Counted from the stretch's first letter, positions 47,024 through 55,506 are shown. The stretch is 64,000 nt of DNA from Algoriphagus sp. Y33 (GCF_014838715.1 NZ_CP061947.1:930001-994000); one strand, 5' to 3'. Made by a program: numbers and translations. The notes: generated by a model not told the origin, from the sequence alone.

Positions 47024-47442
47024 TTTTTACGTATTGCTTGCAAAATTAAGCAAGAACCTAACATGCCAACCAATTGAAATCCACCAACTAACAAGCCATA
47101 CGACATTGGGTGGGGGATATTGGGGTTGATGGCAATGTCAAACGTATTGGCGACCAAAAATCCCAAACCTATTACCAGGGCAAATTCAATGGCTGCCTTC
47201 CTTGTGTTTATGTTTAACACTACCATCAATAAAGCTGTTGTAATTATTGTTGGTAGAATTGTCAAAGGTGGCCCATAAAAAAAAATTGGGTCTGGATTGG
47301 CAGGCATCAAACCTAATTTATCTAAGGAAGAAGCGTATTGGTTTGGAAATAATACAGTAAACCAAAACCAACCGAGAAAAGAATAAAATACTAAAGAGAG
47401 GAATACTCCCAACCAACTGATTTTAGAAATTTTTTGTAGCAT
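47020..47442 (-). CDS. DUF1761-family membrane protein
   Basis: A 140-residue inner-membrane protein with four predicted helices (WLGVFLSLVFYSFLGWFWFTVLFP, TILPTIITTALLMVVLNI, IEFALVIGLGFLVANTF, GLLVGGFQLVGMLGSCLILQ). Matches DUF1761 layout. Overlaps the YdeI gene (ATGA type), so they are cotranscribed. Confidence 0.8.
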   Translation of the reverse strand: MLQKISKISWLGVFLSLVFYSFLGWFWFTVLFPNQYASSLDKLGLMPANPDPIFFYGPPLTILPTIITTALLMVVLNINTRKAAIEFALVIGLGFLVANTFDIAINPNIPHPMSYGLLVGGFQLVGMLGSCLILQAIRKK

Positions 47443-47511
47443 AACTTTTTGTTTTAACTAATAATGCCACAAAATTAAAATGCCCCATTGACAACAGTAT
47501 GTCAAGGGTAT

Positions 47512-48210
47512 TTAATGGTCGTGATATTTTTCAAAAAATTCTTGTAGCGTCATTTTGTGTGGAGTGAATTTTTCTTGTTGAATTTGTAATTTTTGAATTC
47601 TGTCCAACCTAAAATATCTGAATTCTTTTCTTAGGCGACAATAGGCAACCATCAACCAGCCTTCTAATATGCTTAAGAGGGCAAAAGGCTCAACAACTCT
47701 TTCACTCAACTTATTTTCGGCACTGATATAGTCTAATTGTACAAGATGAAAATTGGTGATCGAATTTTGCAAAGAAGATAAAATATTACTGCTGATTTCA
47801 TAATTTTCAAGCTTTGCAAATTTGGTTCTCAACGAAAGTAGATTGGCTTTGTCTTTTTCACTTTGCCTTAAAACCGCCTTTATCTTGTCAATAGCTTCGG
47901 CATAATCATTAATTAAGGAGCTGTCTCTGTTTTTTAATACTAATTGTTCTGCAAGAATTAATGCATTTGCCTGGTTTTCGCTGAACATAATGGGTGGAAT
48001 TTTGTAGCCTTCCATCAGCGTATAGCCTTTGCCATCTTCTGTCAGAATGGGAACACCTGCTTGTTCCAATGCTTTTAAATCTCTGTAAATTGTCCTTGTG
48101 CTGACTCCAAATTTTTCTGCAAGTTTAGTAGAGGTTACAAGTCGTCTTGTTTGCAACTGCGTTAAGACTGCTACAAGTCTGGAAAGTCTTTTTGTATCGG
48201 TATCATTCAT
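47512..48210 (-). CDS. YafY-type transcriptional regulator (HTH_11 + WYL)
   Basis: A 232-residue protein: N-terminal winged helix (RLVAVLTQLQTRRLVTSTKLAEKFGVSTRTIYRDLKALEQAGVPI) and a C-terminal WYL-like ligand domain (HLVQLDYISAENKLSERVVEPFALLSILEGWLMVAYCRLRKEFRYFRLDRIQKL). In related genomes this type sits next to DUF1761/YdeI-like genes, suggesting it regulates the two genes downstream. Confidence 0.88.
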   Translation of the reverse strand: MNDTDTKRLSRLVAVLTQLQTRRLVTSTKLAEKFGVSTRTIYRDLKALEQAGVPILTEDGKGYTLMEGYKIPPIMFSENQANALILAEQLVLKNRDSSLINDYAEAIDKIKAVLRQSEKDKANLLSLRTKFAKLENYEISSNILSSLQNSITNFHLVQLDYISAENKLSERVVEPFALLSILEGWLMVAYCRLRKEFRYFRLDRIQKLQIQQEKFTPHKMTLQEFFEKYHDH

Positions 48211-48374
48211 CCTTCAAATGTCAGAAGTTTTATTAAGCAGTAGTCGTCTTAAAATGTCATATAACGCCTGTGTGTACCCGGCGTAGCTCATGTATGTACA
48301 GTGGTCAGAGAACCTAAATCTGAGCCATTTGACTCAGGCCGGCTTATTTGATGTGCTTATTCTTTTCACGGCGA

Positions 48375-50237
48375 CTAGTAGCTGATCATATTGTTTTCCA
48401 AGTTAACATCTACATCATAATCTAATCCCAAAACCAATTTTTTCACTGGTTTTTTTGCATTGAATTCTAGCTGTATAGATGTGTTGCCTTTAGCCCAACA
48501 GCTAATGTCTTTTTGAATTACTTCCTGCGTTTCATCTTTATAGATAATAGTTAGATGAACAGGTACAATTGCATCTCCAATTTTTTTAATGACTACTGTA
48601 TAACTTAACCGGTTATGTTTTACTTCACCGATAGCCAGATCGGGGACATTCTTCTCAAAAAACCAATTCTTCCAAAACCAATTTAAGTCTACCCCAGCCC
48701 CTTTATTAAAACAATTAAAAAAATCATAAGGTGTAGGGTGTTTTCCTTTCCATTGATCTATATAAAATTTCAAAGCAGTATTAAACAGGTTGTCACCAAG
48801 CATTTCTTTCACATAAAGAAATCCTAGGGCAGGCTTAAGATCTTTATTGGCATACCTAGCCTTGCCATATAATTGAGGGGTAAGAGTGATGATGGGGATA
48901 TCCTGGTCCATGCCTGCCGTATTATTCACATCGCTCATATCGTATTCAAGAGGATAAGCGACATCAAAAAAAGGATAAAGCAGAAACTCTGTTAAAGTTG
49001 CCCAACCTTCATCCATAAAAGAATATTTCGTTTCATTGCTGCCTACATAAAAAGGGAAAATAGAATGAAAAATTTCATGGATGGTAAACATGACTGCATC
49101 ACTTTCTTCGAACGGGAGATTATTCACCAGCATAGGATATTCCATCGCATCCAATCCTTCAAAAACAGTTATGTGGGCATATGGAAAAGGTACCCCCGGA
49201 AATTGATGGGAAATTAGCGAAACAGATGTACGTGCATAATTTACCACCGGCAAGTATGCTACATGATCGGGATTAAAAACGGCATCTACCCGAGTGCGCC
49301 TTTTTGAAACAGTGTCAACCGCAACACTGGAGGCTTTCCATATATAATGGTTGCTGGCAGTAAATGCAAAATCACTTACATTTTCGGCCTCAAATATCCA
49401 TGTGTTCCATCCATGTTTTTGCGTTATATTTCCTTTCTGCAGGTCCGAGGTTGTAATGATATCAGTTATCTCATCATTTACAGATGCTTTATGAATGCGT
49501 TGTACAAATTCAGGTTCGTACACCGAATCAGGATTTTTCAGATCACCTGTGGCCCAAATTTGGTAATTGTCAGGAACAGTAATTTCAGCTCTGAAATCCC
49601 CATAGTCATTATAAAATTCTTCTCTACCGGTATACGGATAGTCATCCCAGCCATCTATGTCGTCATACACAGCAATGCGTGGGAAAAAGTAAGCAATCAC
49701 AAAAGCTCCGGAATCCACTTGCCCTGTACGTATAAAAGAATTTTTGTTTAACTCATAAGCATAGGTGATTTCAAACTGAGCTTTTTGTCCCGGCAGTATA
49801 TAGGCATCCCTAACCGTCATATTGGTACCTCTAATCCTGAAATTTTCCGGAGCCGGTGACTGGTTATTGATTTGTATCGATTGGATTTTCACACCCTGGC
49901 TTACATCTTCTGGCGAAACAGGAATTTTACGGATGGCGCCTGCCTGATATAAATTCGGAAATAACTTAAAAACAACCTGATGCAGGGTATCCGGGCTATT
50001 GTTGGAGTAGTCTATGCTAACCCTACCCTGAAGTAAGCGGGTGGCAGGATTGAATTTGATCTTAAGATGGTAATCAGCTGCATTTTGCCAGTAATTTTTA
50101 CCAGGAATGCCGGCCTTATCCCTTGTGTCCCTTTCATAGGCTGCTTTAAAATTGGTTGGTATGGGTAAACTAGCTTGAGAAAAGCAAAAATGACTAGTAA
50201 GAATCAATATGATAGTTAAGTATTTAATTGATATCAT
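48375..50237 (-). CDS. secreted M1-family metallopeptidase
   Basis: A 620-residue aminopeptidase-N-like protein with signal peptide (TSHFCFSQ). HEIFHSIFPFYVG (HExxH) is followed 18 residues later by the third zinc ligand in YSFMDEGWATL, the gluzincin HExxHx18E spacing. The N-terminal half is the beta-rich M1 saddle (YHLKIKFNPATRLLQGRVSIDYSNNS). The C-terminal part is shorter than in M1 enzymes of higher organisms. Probably periplasmic peptide degradation. Flanked by accessory sequences on both sides. Confidence 0.88.
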   Translation of the reverse strand: MISIKYLTIILILTSHFCFSQASLPIPTNFKAAYERDTRDKAGIPGKNYWQNAADYHLKIKFNPATRLLQGRVSIDYSNNSPDTLHQVVFKLFPNLYQAGAIRKIPVSPEDVSQGVKIQSIQINNQSPAPENFRIRGTNMTVRDAYILPGQKAQFEITYAYELNKNSFIRTGQVDSGAFVIAYFFPRIAVYDDIDGWDDYPYTGREEFYNDYGDFRAEITVPDNYQIWATGDLKNPDSVYEPEFVQRIHKASVNDEITDIITTSDLQKGNITQKHGWNTWIFEAENVSDFAFTASNHYIWKASSVAVDTVSKRRTRVDAVFNPDHVAYLPVVNYARTSVSLISHQFPGVPFPYAHITVFEGLDAMEYPMLVNNLPFEESDAVMFTIHEIFHSIFPFYVGSNETKYSFMDEGWATLTEFLLYPFFDVAYPLEYDMSDVNNTAGMDQDIPIITLTPQLYGKARYANKDLKPALGFLYVKEMLGDNLFNTALKFYIDQWKGKHPTPYDFFNCFNKGAGVDLNWFWKNWFFEKNVPDLAIGEVKHNRLSYTVVIKKIGDAIVPVHLTIIYKDETQEVIQKDISCWAKGNTSIQLEFNAKKPVKKLVLGLDYDVDVNLENNMISY

Positions 50238-50654
50238 TCAATTATTATTTAGCACTTTAGTATTAAAATACACGTATATGGGCAGTAAAAAATCATAACA
50301 TTAATAGCATTTACTATTGCTAGATCCCTATCCTTGATTTTTGAATACAAGAGCCAAAAGTAAAGTGTTATGATTTATTAAATTCAGAATAAAACAAAAT
50401 TTTCCAAATTGGGCATTATGGTTTTTGTGTACGGCTGGTTGCGGGAAATCCGCAAGGATTTCCGCCGTGAACGAAAGATAGCAAATTGCAATGAATTTCG
50501 ATGAGGAATTCATTGCAATGAGCTATACATGGGGTGTGCCTGGCATGGGCATCCTGTATCGAAGATATCAAATTATTCCAGAGGGTGAAATACGAAGCAT
50601 TCATGAACACCAATGAAAAACAATTGCTTCGTGAATACCATAGCATATAATCTC
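50238..50654. other. gene-free stretch with palindromes
   Basis: Contains GGAAATCC GCAA GGATTTCC (about 50441-50462) and a long inverted repeat at 50485-50519. A short open stretch without a start (IEDIKLFQRVKYEAF, about 50557-50647, + strand) may be the end of a lost gene. Confidence 0.5.
50485..50519. repeat. long inverted repeat in the M1/epimerase spacer
   Basis: ATTGCAATGAATTTC / GGAATTCATTGCAAT, 14 of 15 arm bases pair around a short loop. Confidence 0.55.
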
Positions 50655-50758
50655 TCATGAACAATCGAGAGGTTCACTGCCTGTCCCGATAGCAAAGCGT
50701 GTCGGGATGTGGTTCTGTGAGAGTTTTAGGGGTGGAATTCCCCTTTACCTACTCGATT
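50655..50758 (+). mobile_element. group II intron 3' end remnant (domain V/VI) with palindrome insertion
   Basis: Matches the last 100 bases of the intron remnant ending at 54621: a GAGGTTCA and GGTTCTGTGAGAG domain V half pair, then GGGGTGGAATTCCCC and TACCTACTCGA. A CCTGTCCCGATAG palindrome (50679-50708) sits in the same place inside domain V as in the other copy. Confidence 0.6.
50679..50708. repeat. CCTGTCCCGATAG palindrome inside intron domain V (copy 1)
   Basis: TCCCGATAGCAAAGCGTGTCGGGA; interrupts the domain V hairpin of the intron remnant. Confidence 0.65.
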
Positions 50759-50770
50759 GGCGGCAGTTTT

Positions 50771-51736
50771 TCATTTTCTCATTAGGTCAAGTCCTTGCTC
50801 AATTGTTACAAATGTTTTATAGCCGAGTTCTTTTCTTGCTTTGCTGTCGTTTGTAATAAAGGCTACACCCAATACATTTACAAGCCCTTTGTAAAGTGGC
50901 GGGTGTCCTTTCAAATTAACTATTTTCCATACAAATTCCATTACAGTCGCCACACGTTTTGCCATTGCCAACGAAACAGTTTTGTCAGGAATAGTTACGC
51001 CTTGCGTAGCCACATACTTTTTAATAAAGTCTTTGAATACAGGTGTTTCACCGTCTGTAATAAAATAGGTTTTGCCGTTTTGCTCTGATTGGTCAGCTAA
51101 GATTAAAGCGTGGCAAACGTTTAAAACGTGGCAGGTTACTAAATGGTGTTTGCCTCCGTCAATAAATTGCATTCTTCCTTTTTTAGTAGCTTCCATAACA
51201 CCAACCAATGTATTAGGGTCGCCTTTGCCCCACACCAATGGTGGTCTTACGGCAATGGTTTGAAAGTTTTTTTTGTTTGCTTTCAATACCAATTTTTCTG
51301 CTTGCAGTTTTGTTCGTGAATAGCCGTCAATAATGTTGTCTGAAACAAAAGTTTCGTCAGCGTTTACGATTGGTTTACCATTCATAATTACCGAAGCGGC
51401 ACTTAAATACACGAACCTCTGAACGTTGGCATTTTGGGCAACTTCCAACAGAAGTTCAGTGGCATCAACGTGCAGTTTTTTGAGTTCTTTTTCAGAAGCA
51501 AAAAAATCAACAGAAGCTGCTAAGTGAAATACCGAAGCACAATCTTTTACGCCATTTTCCAAAGTTTGTTTATCATTTAAATCGCCTTTTACGGCTGTAG
51601 CCCCTAATTGCTCTACCTTTTGAATGGCTTGTGCCGAACGTGCTAACGCTTTTACTTTGTAGCCGTTTTCTATCAGCATTGGGATTAGATTTTGCCCTAC
51701 AAAACCCGAACCGCCCGTTACAAATACTTGCTTCAT
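50771..51736 (-). CDS. NAD-dependent epimerase/dehydratase (atypical SDR)
   Basis: A 321-residue extended-SDR protein: VTGGSGFVGQNLIPMLIENGY (TGGxGFxG), VFHLAASVDFFASEKEL, a YxxxK motif in DGYSRTKLQAEKLV and RPPLVWGKGDPNTL. Resembles 3-beta-hydroxysteroid dehydrogenase/epimerase-type enzymes. The DUF2147 gene lies 13 bases upstream on the same strand, so they form an operon. Confidence 0.87.
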   Translation of the reverse strand: MKQVFVTGGSGFVGQNLIPMLIENGYKVKALARSAQAIQKVEQLGATAVKGDLNDKQTLENGVKDCASVFHLAASVDFFASEKELKKLHVDATELLLEVAQNANVQRFVYLSAASVIMNGKPIVNADETFVSDNIIDGYSRTKLQAEKLVLKANKKNFQTIAVRPPLVWGKGDPNTLVGVMEATKKGRMQFIDGGKHHLVTCHVLNVCHALILADQSEQNGKTYFITDGETPVFKDFIKKYVATQGVTIPDKTVSLAMAKRVATVMEFVWKIVNLKGHPPLYKGLVNVLGVAFITNDSKARKELGYKTFVTIEQGLDLMRK

Positions 51737-51749
51737 TGCTTTGTAGATT

Positions 51750-52223
51750 TTAGTTGGTTTTTGTCCAAATGTTGGTTTGACCGAATAGTGAAATACCTAC
51801 ATAGCCACGAACTTTAAGTGTATTGTCGGCTTTCAGTGTCAAATAGCACGAATAGGTCTTTCCACTTCGTGCATCGTAAATGGTACCGTTTTCCCAGGTG
51901 GATTTACCATCAAACTCAAAATTCTTCAACATGACCAATCCTATGATTGGGTCGTTGTGTTTTGATTTGTCGGGGTTCTTGTTGTCGGTTTTGGGTTTGC
52001 CACTTTCTTTTGGTTCTTTAAGCCAAATGATTTTACCAAAGAACTTTTCACCTTGTTGATAGATTTCAACTTTGGCAGCTTTTTCTTGGTTGAGCCAAGT
52101 GCCTACAATGGCGGTTTTGGAAGATTGGGCAGTAAGTGTCAGGCTTAGAAATAGAAAGCCTATGAGCAATGCGGCGAGTTTGCCTTTATTGAGGCTGCTC
52201 CATCCGAAAATGATGTGGTCCAT
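51750..52223 (-). CDS. secreted DUF2147-family protein
   Basis: A 157-residue protein with an N-terminal signal (LLIGFLFLSLTLTAQ, rather far from the Met) and a DUF2147 barrel-like domain: IVGTWLNQEKAAKVEIYQQGEKFFGKIIWLKEP, PIIGLVMLKNFEFDGKSTWENGTIYDARSGKTY. Related to lipocalin-like fatty-acid binders. Part of a probable three-gene unit with Crp-family and epimerase genes. A palindrome GTAAA-N5-TTTAC (52272-52286) lies upstream. Confidence 0.85.
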   Translation of the reverse strand: MDHIIFGWSSLNKGKLAALLIGFLFLSLTLTAQSSKTAIVGTWLNQEKAAKVEIYQQGEKFFGKIIWLKEPKESGKPKTDNKNPDKSKHNDPIIGLVMLKNFEFDGKSTWENGTIYDARSGKTYSCYLTLKADNTLKVRGYVGISLFGQTNIWTKTN

Positions 52224-52271
52224 ACTTTGAATTGTTTAAATTTTACAATGCAAAGTTGGTAGGCGATTGAG

Positions 52272-52286
52272 GTAAAAAACGTTTAC
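52272..52286. promoter_or_regulatory. palindrome upstream of the DUF2147-epimerase operon
   Basis: GTAAAAAACGTTTAC (GTAAA-N5-TTTAC) between the Crp-family gene and DUF2147; a candidate binding site for the adjacent regulator. Confidence 0.45.
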
Positions 52287-52301
52287 AAAAGACAAGAAAC
52301 G

Positions 52302-52880
52302 CTACGCCTTCTCAAAAATTCTTTTTCTGATACGACTCAATGATGTGGCGGTAATTCCCAAATAGGTAGCAAGCATATGTTGCGGAACACGTTGCAGGAT
52401 TTCAGGATTTTGAGACAGCAATTTTGTATATCGTTCTTCTGGGCTGTCTAAAATGAAAGAAGTCAGAGCCTGTTGAAACTGAATGAGCGTTTGCTCTAAA
52501 ATTTTTCTCACAAACTCGTTCATCAAAGGAATTTTCTTGTAAAGCCGGTCTAAATCTGCCTTTTTCAAAATCAGTAGTTCGCAAGGTTCAAGACATTCAA
52601 TGGTTTCATTGCTTTTTTTTCCTGTAATGAAACTGTCAAATGCTCCAATAAAGTTATTCTCAGTCATTATGTAAATAGTGATTTGTTCACCGTCTTTTGT
52701 GTAATATTTCCTGATACAACCTTTGAGTAGAAAAAACAACTCGTCTGTTTGCTTGTCAAAGGAAACCAATTCTGTTTTTGGACTGACTTCTCTAAATTTC
52801 ATTGCCGTTTCAAGCCTTTCTCTGTCTGTTTGAGAAAAGTTTACAAATTTGTCGGTGTATATGAAAAATTGCTCTGTCAT
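52302..52880 (-). CDS. Crp/Fnr-family transcriptional regulator (copy 3, divergent)
   Basis: A 192-residue protein: effector barrel (LFFLLKGCIRKYYTKDGEQITIYIMTENNFIGAFDSF) and helix-turn-helix (VPQHMLATYLGITATSLSRIRKRIF). Related to the two Crp-family proteins at 45814 and 57892 but clearly more distant. It lies upstream of DUF2147-epimerase on the same strand. Another case of a Crp-family gene next to an NAD(P)-dependent oxidoreductase. Confidence 0.87.
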   Translation of the reverse strand: MTEQFFIYTDKFVNFSQTDRERLETAMKFREVSPKTELVSFDKQTDELFFLLKGCIRKYYTKDGEQITIYIMTENNFIGAFDSFITGKKSNETIECLEPCELLILKKADLDRLYKKIPLMNEFVRKILEQTLIQFQQALTSFILDSPEERYTKLLSQNPEILQRVPQHMLATYLGITATSLSRIRKRIFEKA

Positions 52881-52910
52881 TTTTATTGAGTGGTTGTCTT
52901 TTAAATTGTC

Positions 52911-53027
52911 TACAACGTTTTGCAGCTACCCGAAGGTGGCGATTTAGAAGAACAAAACTAATGTTTGATTGAAAAACTGAACTTCATTTAACCACTGAAC
53001 CGCCAATTTCTTGCAGGTGCTGTTATG
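52911..53027. repeat. attC-like inverted repeat after the Fic remnant
   Basis: Left arm from ACAACGTTTTGCAGCTACC, right arm to TGCAGGTGCTGTTATGCC; arms pair imperfectly over about 23 bases and enclose about 75 bases. The left arm resembles those at 53622 and 59231. It lies just beyond the Fic 3' end. Confidence 0.5.
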
Positions 53028-53039
53028 CCTTCGTGCTTT

Positions 53040-53520
53040 TTATTTCGTTTCCAATATTTTCATGAGTTGGTAATTCAAGTATAATTTTTCTTTGCCAATC
53101 TTTATTGATTTTAAATACTTGTTTTCCTCTAAATCATGGAGATAATTACCAACAGTTTTTGGAGAGCCTAATCCGGCATCTATTAAAAACTGTCTTTTAG
53201 TATATGGCAATTAAAATAGTACTTCTATCAAATCCTTTGAATAGACTTTGGGTAAGTCTCTTTTAATTTTCTCAGACATGGTATCCATCAACGGAATTAT
53301 TTGTTCTAATCTCTTCAGACCATTCATTGCGGTTACTTCAACCATATCCAGCATGTATAAGAGATATTCTTCCCACGCATTGTTCTCTGTTACATTCCTT
53401 TTGCTGAAATTGTCTTTAACAGCACTTTTTTAGTCTCCAACTCAAATTTGGGAGGCAGTAAAGGGAGGTCGTTAAAAGGGGTATTTCGGTCAAAATCAGG
53501 TATAAAACAAAGGTAAATAT
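53040..53520 (-). pseudogene. Fic-family protein with internal deletion and stop
   Basis: On the - strand, 53520-53410 encodes a typical Fic N-terminus (FIPDFDRNTPFNDLPLLPPKFELETKKVL). The sequence then jumps, with a frame change, to a C-terminal part (RNVTENNAWEEYLLYMLDMVEVTAMN, LPKVYSKDLIEVLF). An in-frame TAA is followed by a winged-helix end (LPYTKRQFLIDAGLGSPKTVGNYL). The catalytic Fic core (HxFxDGNGR) is gone, so it is an inactive relic of an AMP-transferase or toxin gene. Confidence 0.75.
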
Positions 53521-53621
53521 TACACTTATAAATTCAATACGGGTAAGTATGGTGAATTATTACACTCGTTGACAAATTGATGGTAATTTTTACTCCTGTT
53601 CTTTCCTGACTGCTAGCATGA

Positions 53622-53677
53622 GGCATAACGTTTTGCCGCTTTGCGAAGGAAGGGCTTTTCAGCACTAAACTTCATTA
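53622..53677. repeat. left half of an attC-like repeat
   Basis: ATAACGTTTTGCCGCTTTGCGAAGG, then CTTTTCAGCACTAAACTTCATT; matches the left part of the site at 59231 (TAACGGTT...GCTTGGCGAAG...CTTTTAGCACTACACTTCA). The right half is not found; intron-derived sequence starts soon after. Confidence 0.5.
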
Positions 53678-53723
53678 GATTGGGCCATGCATTTGTTTCG
53701 ACGTATCAGAAAGGAGTCAAAGG

Positions 53724-53782
53724 AGAGCCGAACGTCAAGAAATCTTCCTGTGGAAGATTTTAGTGAGGGGGCATGCTGCGGG
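53724..53782 (+). repeat. hairpin mini-element, copy i (in intron remnant)
   Basis: Stem AATCTTCC/GGAAGATT with loop TGT; right side TTTTAGTGAGGGGGCATGC resembles the Rhs P2 copies. Flanks more diverged. Confidence 0.55.
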
Positions 53783-53959
53783 TAGCTATGGTAGTGAAGG
53801 AGCCGGGAAGCAGGGGAGGCAGAAAAGGTGTATGGTCCGCCGCGGCGGATCAAAGTCCGATTTTGATTATTACAATAACTCTGTCACGCCTGAGAAGAAA
53901 AGGCTACGAATCGATGCTTTCCTATTCCCTCAAAACACAACCTACAATCCGGTGAACTG

Positions 53960-54022
53960 GGGCAGAGCGTTAAGAAATGACCTCTTTAGGTCATTTTAGC
54001 GATGAGCCGGGCATGCGGGAGG
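53960..54022 (+). repeat. hairpin mini-element, copy j (in intron remnant)
   Basis: AGAGCGTTAAG, stem AAATGACC/GGTCATTT, TTAGCGATGAGCCGGGC. Same build as the Rhs copies with a different inner stem. Confidence 0.65.
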
Positions 54023-54112
54023 GTACGAAACCCGTACTTACGGTGGTGAGACCTGTGCGCCGTGGCGTAGGCGCACCTCGTCAGAGAGATCTGGCGGGGC
54101 CGTCTACTCGAT

Positions 54113-54462
54113 GTGTGCTGTGTAAGCTATAAATTGAGAAGTGGGGGAAGTTATCTGCAGTTTGATTGTAAGATGAGCCGAAAGTCCAAAGTACGTATCA
54201 ACGGAAAACTCCGAAAGCTAAATTTTCATAACAAAACCAAAGGGGTATTCAGGATTTGGCTACAATGCTGGATCCAAAGATCCGAGGATGGGTGGATTAT
54301 TACGGAAAAATTAGTCGCAGAAGTTTAAGGCCTGTGTTTTATTACCTGCACCATCGAATGATCAGATGGATTCTGAACAAGTACAAAAGCTTCAAAGGAA
54401 GCAAGGCCAAAGCAGTAAAATGGCTTAGACAGGTTACTGTCTCCTATCCAAACCTGTTCTAG
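54113..54462 (+). pseudogene. C-terminal relic of a group II intron-encoded protein (maturase)
   Basis: Two overlapping frames. One (54113-54325) reads SRKSKVRINGKLRKLNFHNKTKGVF. The other (from about 54256) reads LDPKIRGWVDYYGKISRRSLRPVFYYLHHRMIRWILNKYKSFKG, the characteristic X/thumb end of LtrA-like proteins (GWxxYYG, RWxxxKYK). A frameshift near 54245 and stops (NLF*H*G) show it is broken. The reverse-transcriptase palm is absent. Confidence 0.8.
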
Positions 54463-54542
54463 CACTGAGGTTGGGTTACAAGTTAGTCTAGTGGACTAAT
54501 ACCGACTGCATAATAAGAGCCGTATGAATTGGGAGGTTCACT

Positions 54543-54571
54543 GCCTGTCCCGATAGCAAAGCGTGTCGGGA
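54543..54571. repeat. CCTGTCCCGATAG palindrome inside intron domain V (copy 2)
   Basis: Same sequence and same position in domain V as at 50679-50708. Confidence 0.65.
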
Positions 54572-54644
54572 TACGGTTCTGTGAGAGGTTTAGGGGTGGA
54601 ATTCCCCTTTACCTACTCGACTGTGCGTTCGGCTTTCTCTATTG

Positions 54645-54971
54645 TCAAGCGAGTTTAACAAAGTTGTCTTCAAGTTTTACGTTAAAGTTTATTTCTGCTT
54701 TTAATGCCTTAAACACTTTCAAAATGGTGTCAATTGTCGCACTATTGGCACTGCTTTCAAGTTTTGAAATTTGAGCTTTCTGTACGCCAACAAGTTTTCC
54801 AAGTTCTTCTTGTGTCAAGTGTCTTTGTTGTCTTGCAGACTTTATCATTTTCCCTAAAACGTCCATACGAAGTTCGTATTCGTATTCGTCTCGGTCAGCT
54901 GTACCAACTTTGCCGATATACTTGTCCTTCATTTCGGCAAGCGAATAAGTTTTGATTTCTTTAGTTGCCAT
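54645..54971 (-). CDS. HigA-like antitoxin (XRE helix-turn-helix)
   Basis: A 108-residue protein from the ATG at 54971: N-terminal helix, then a Cro/C1-type HTH (LGKMIKSARQQRHLTQEELGKLVGVQKAQISKLESSANSATIDTILKVFKAL). Directly downstream of a RelE/HigB-like toxin (4 bases), i.e. the toxin-first order of HigBA systems. Probably binds and neutralises the toxin and represses the operon. Confidence 0.85.
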   Translation of the reverse strand: MATKEIKTYSLAEMKDKYIGKVGTADRDEYEYELRMDVLGKMIKSARQQRHLTQEELGKLVGVQKAQISKLESSANSATIDTILKVFKALKAEINFNVKLEDNFVKLA

Positions 54972-54975
54972 ATCT

Positions 54976-55317
54976 TTATTTTTTTTGTTTGTTGTTGAAA
55001 TAATTGTCTTTAAGTCTAACTGCTCGGTCAATTTCGTTTTTCGGAACTTTGTCAACCTTTTTTATAAAACCGTGGGTCGCTACTACCAAAGTTTCTTTGT
55101 TATCAGTCTTGTCCCAAAATGCAAGAAGTCTGATTTGAAGTCCTGCGTATTTTGTCCGAAATTCCCAAATATCATTTTGAAGTTTTTTTAAAAGTTTTGG
55201 GTCATTTGTTTGTTCAGCAAGGTCAATATTGTAAAAGATTTTCTTGATAGTCTTGGAGTCAAGTTTTGAAATGAACTCGTCTGCTTCTGCTAAAAATTTG
55301 GTTTCAAAATACTTCAT
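54976..55317 (-). CDS. HigB/RelE-family mRNA-interferase toxin
   Basis: A 113-residue protein of the RelE/ParE superfamily, phage-derived Gp49/HigB-like: AEADEFISKLDSKTIKKIFYNIDLAEQ, LQNDIWEFRTKYAGLQIRLLAFWDK, VVATHGFIKKVDKVPKNEIDRAV. Cuts mRNA on ribosomes in known relatives. Forms a toxin-antitoxin pair with the following gene. Confidence 0.85.
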   Translation of the reverse strand: MKYFETKFLAEADEFISKLDSKTIKKIFYNIDLAEQTNDPKLLKKLQNDIWEFRTKYAGLQIRLLAFWDKTDNKETLVVATHGFIKKVDKVPKNEIDRAVRLKDNYFNNKQKK

Positions 55318-55506
55318 TCAATATTGTCTTGTTAAACGTCACAAAGATAAACAAAGTTTCTATATTTAGAAACCAAAGTCCTGATTATTTCTGTCGGTTC
55401 GGTTTTCTAAGCTGACGCACACCCCATGTTGCACTAAACCTGCGGTAGTTTCAAGAGCAGTCAGAAAGAGGTAACTTTTTAATTCAATCTTAACCTCATA
55501 TCAATC

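Larger units (their letters stand above)
53690..54621 (+). mobile_element. degraded group II intron
   Basis: RNA-domain sequences (GGGCCGTCTACTCGATG near 54100), a C-terminal relic of the intron-encoded protein (54113-54462), and a 3' end with domain V (GAGCCGTATG...TACGGTTCTGTGAGAGG) and VI, ending TTTACCTACTCGA. The reverse transcriptase is missing. Hairpin elements i and j lie in the 5' part and a palindrome in domain V. Limits are approximate. Confidence 0.7.

Noticed and set aside
53690..54621. Retron or diversity-generating element because of reverse-transcriptase-like sequence
   Set aside because: Only the C-terminal maturase part typical of group II introns remains; no RT palm, no template/variable repeat pair.
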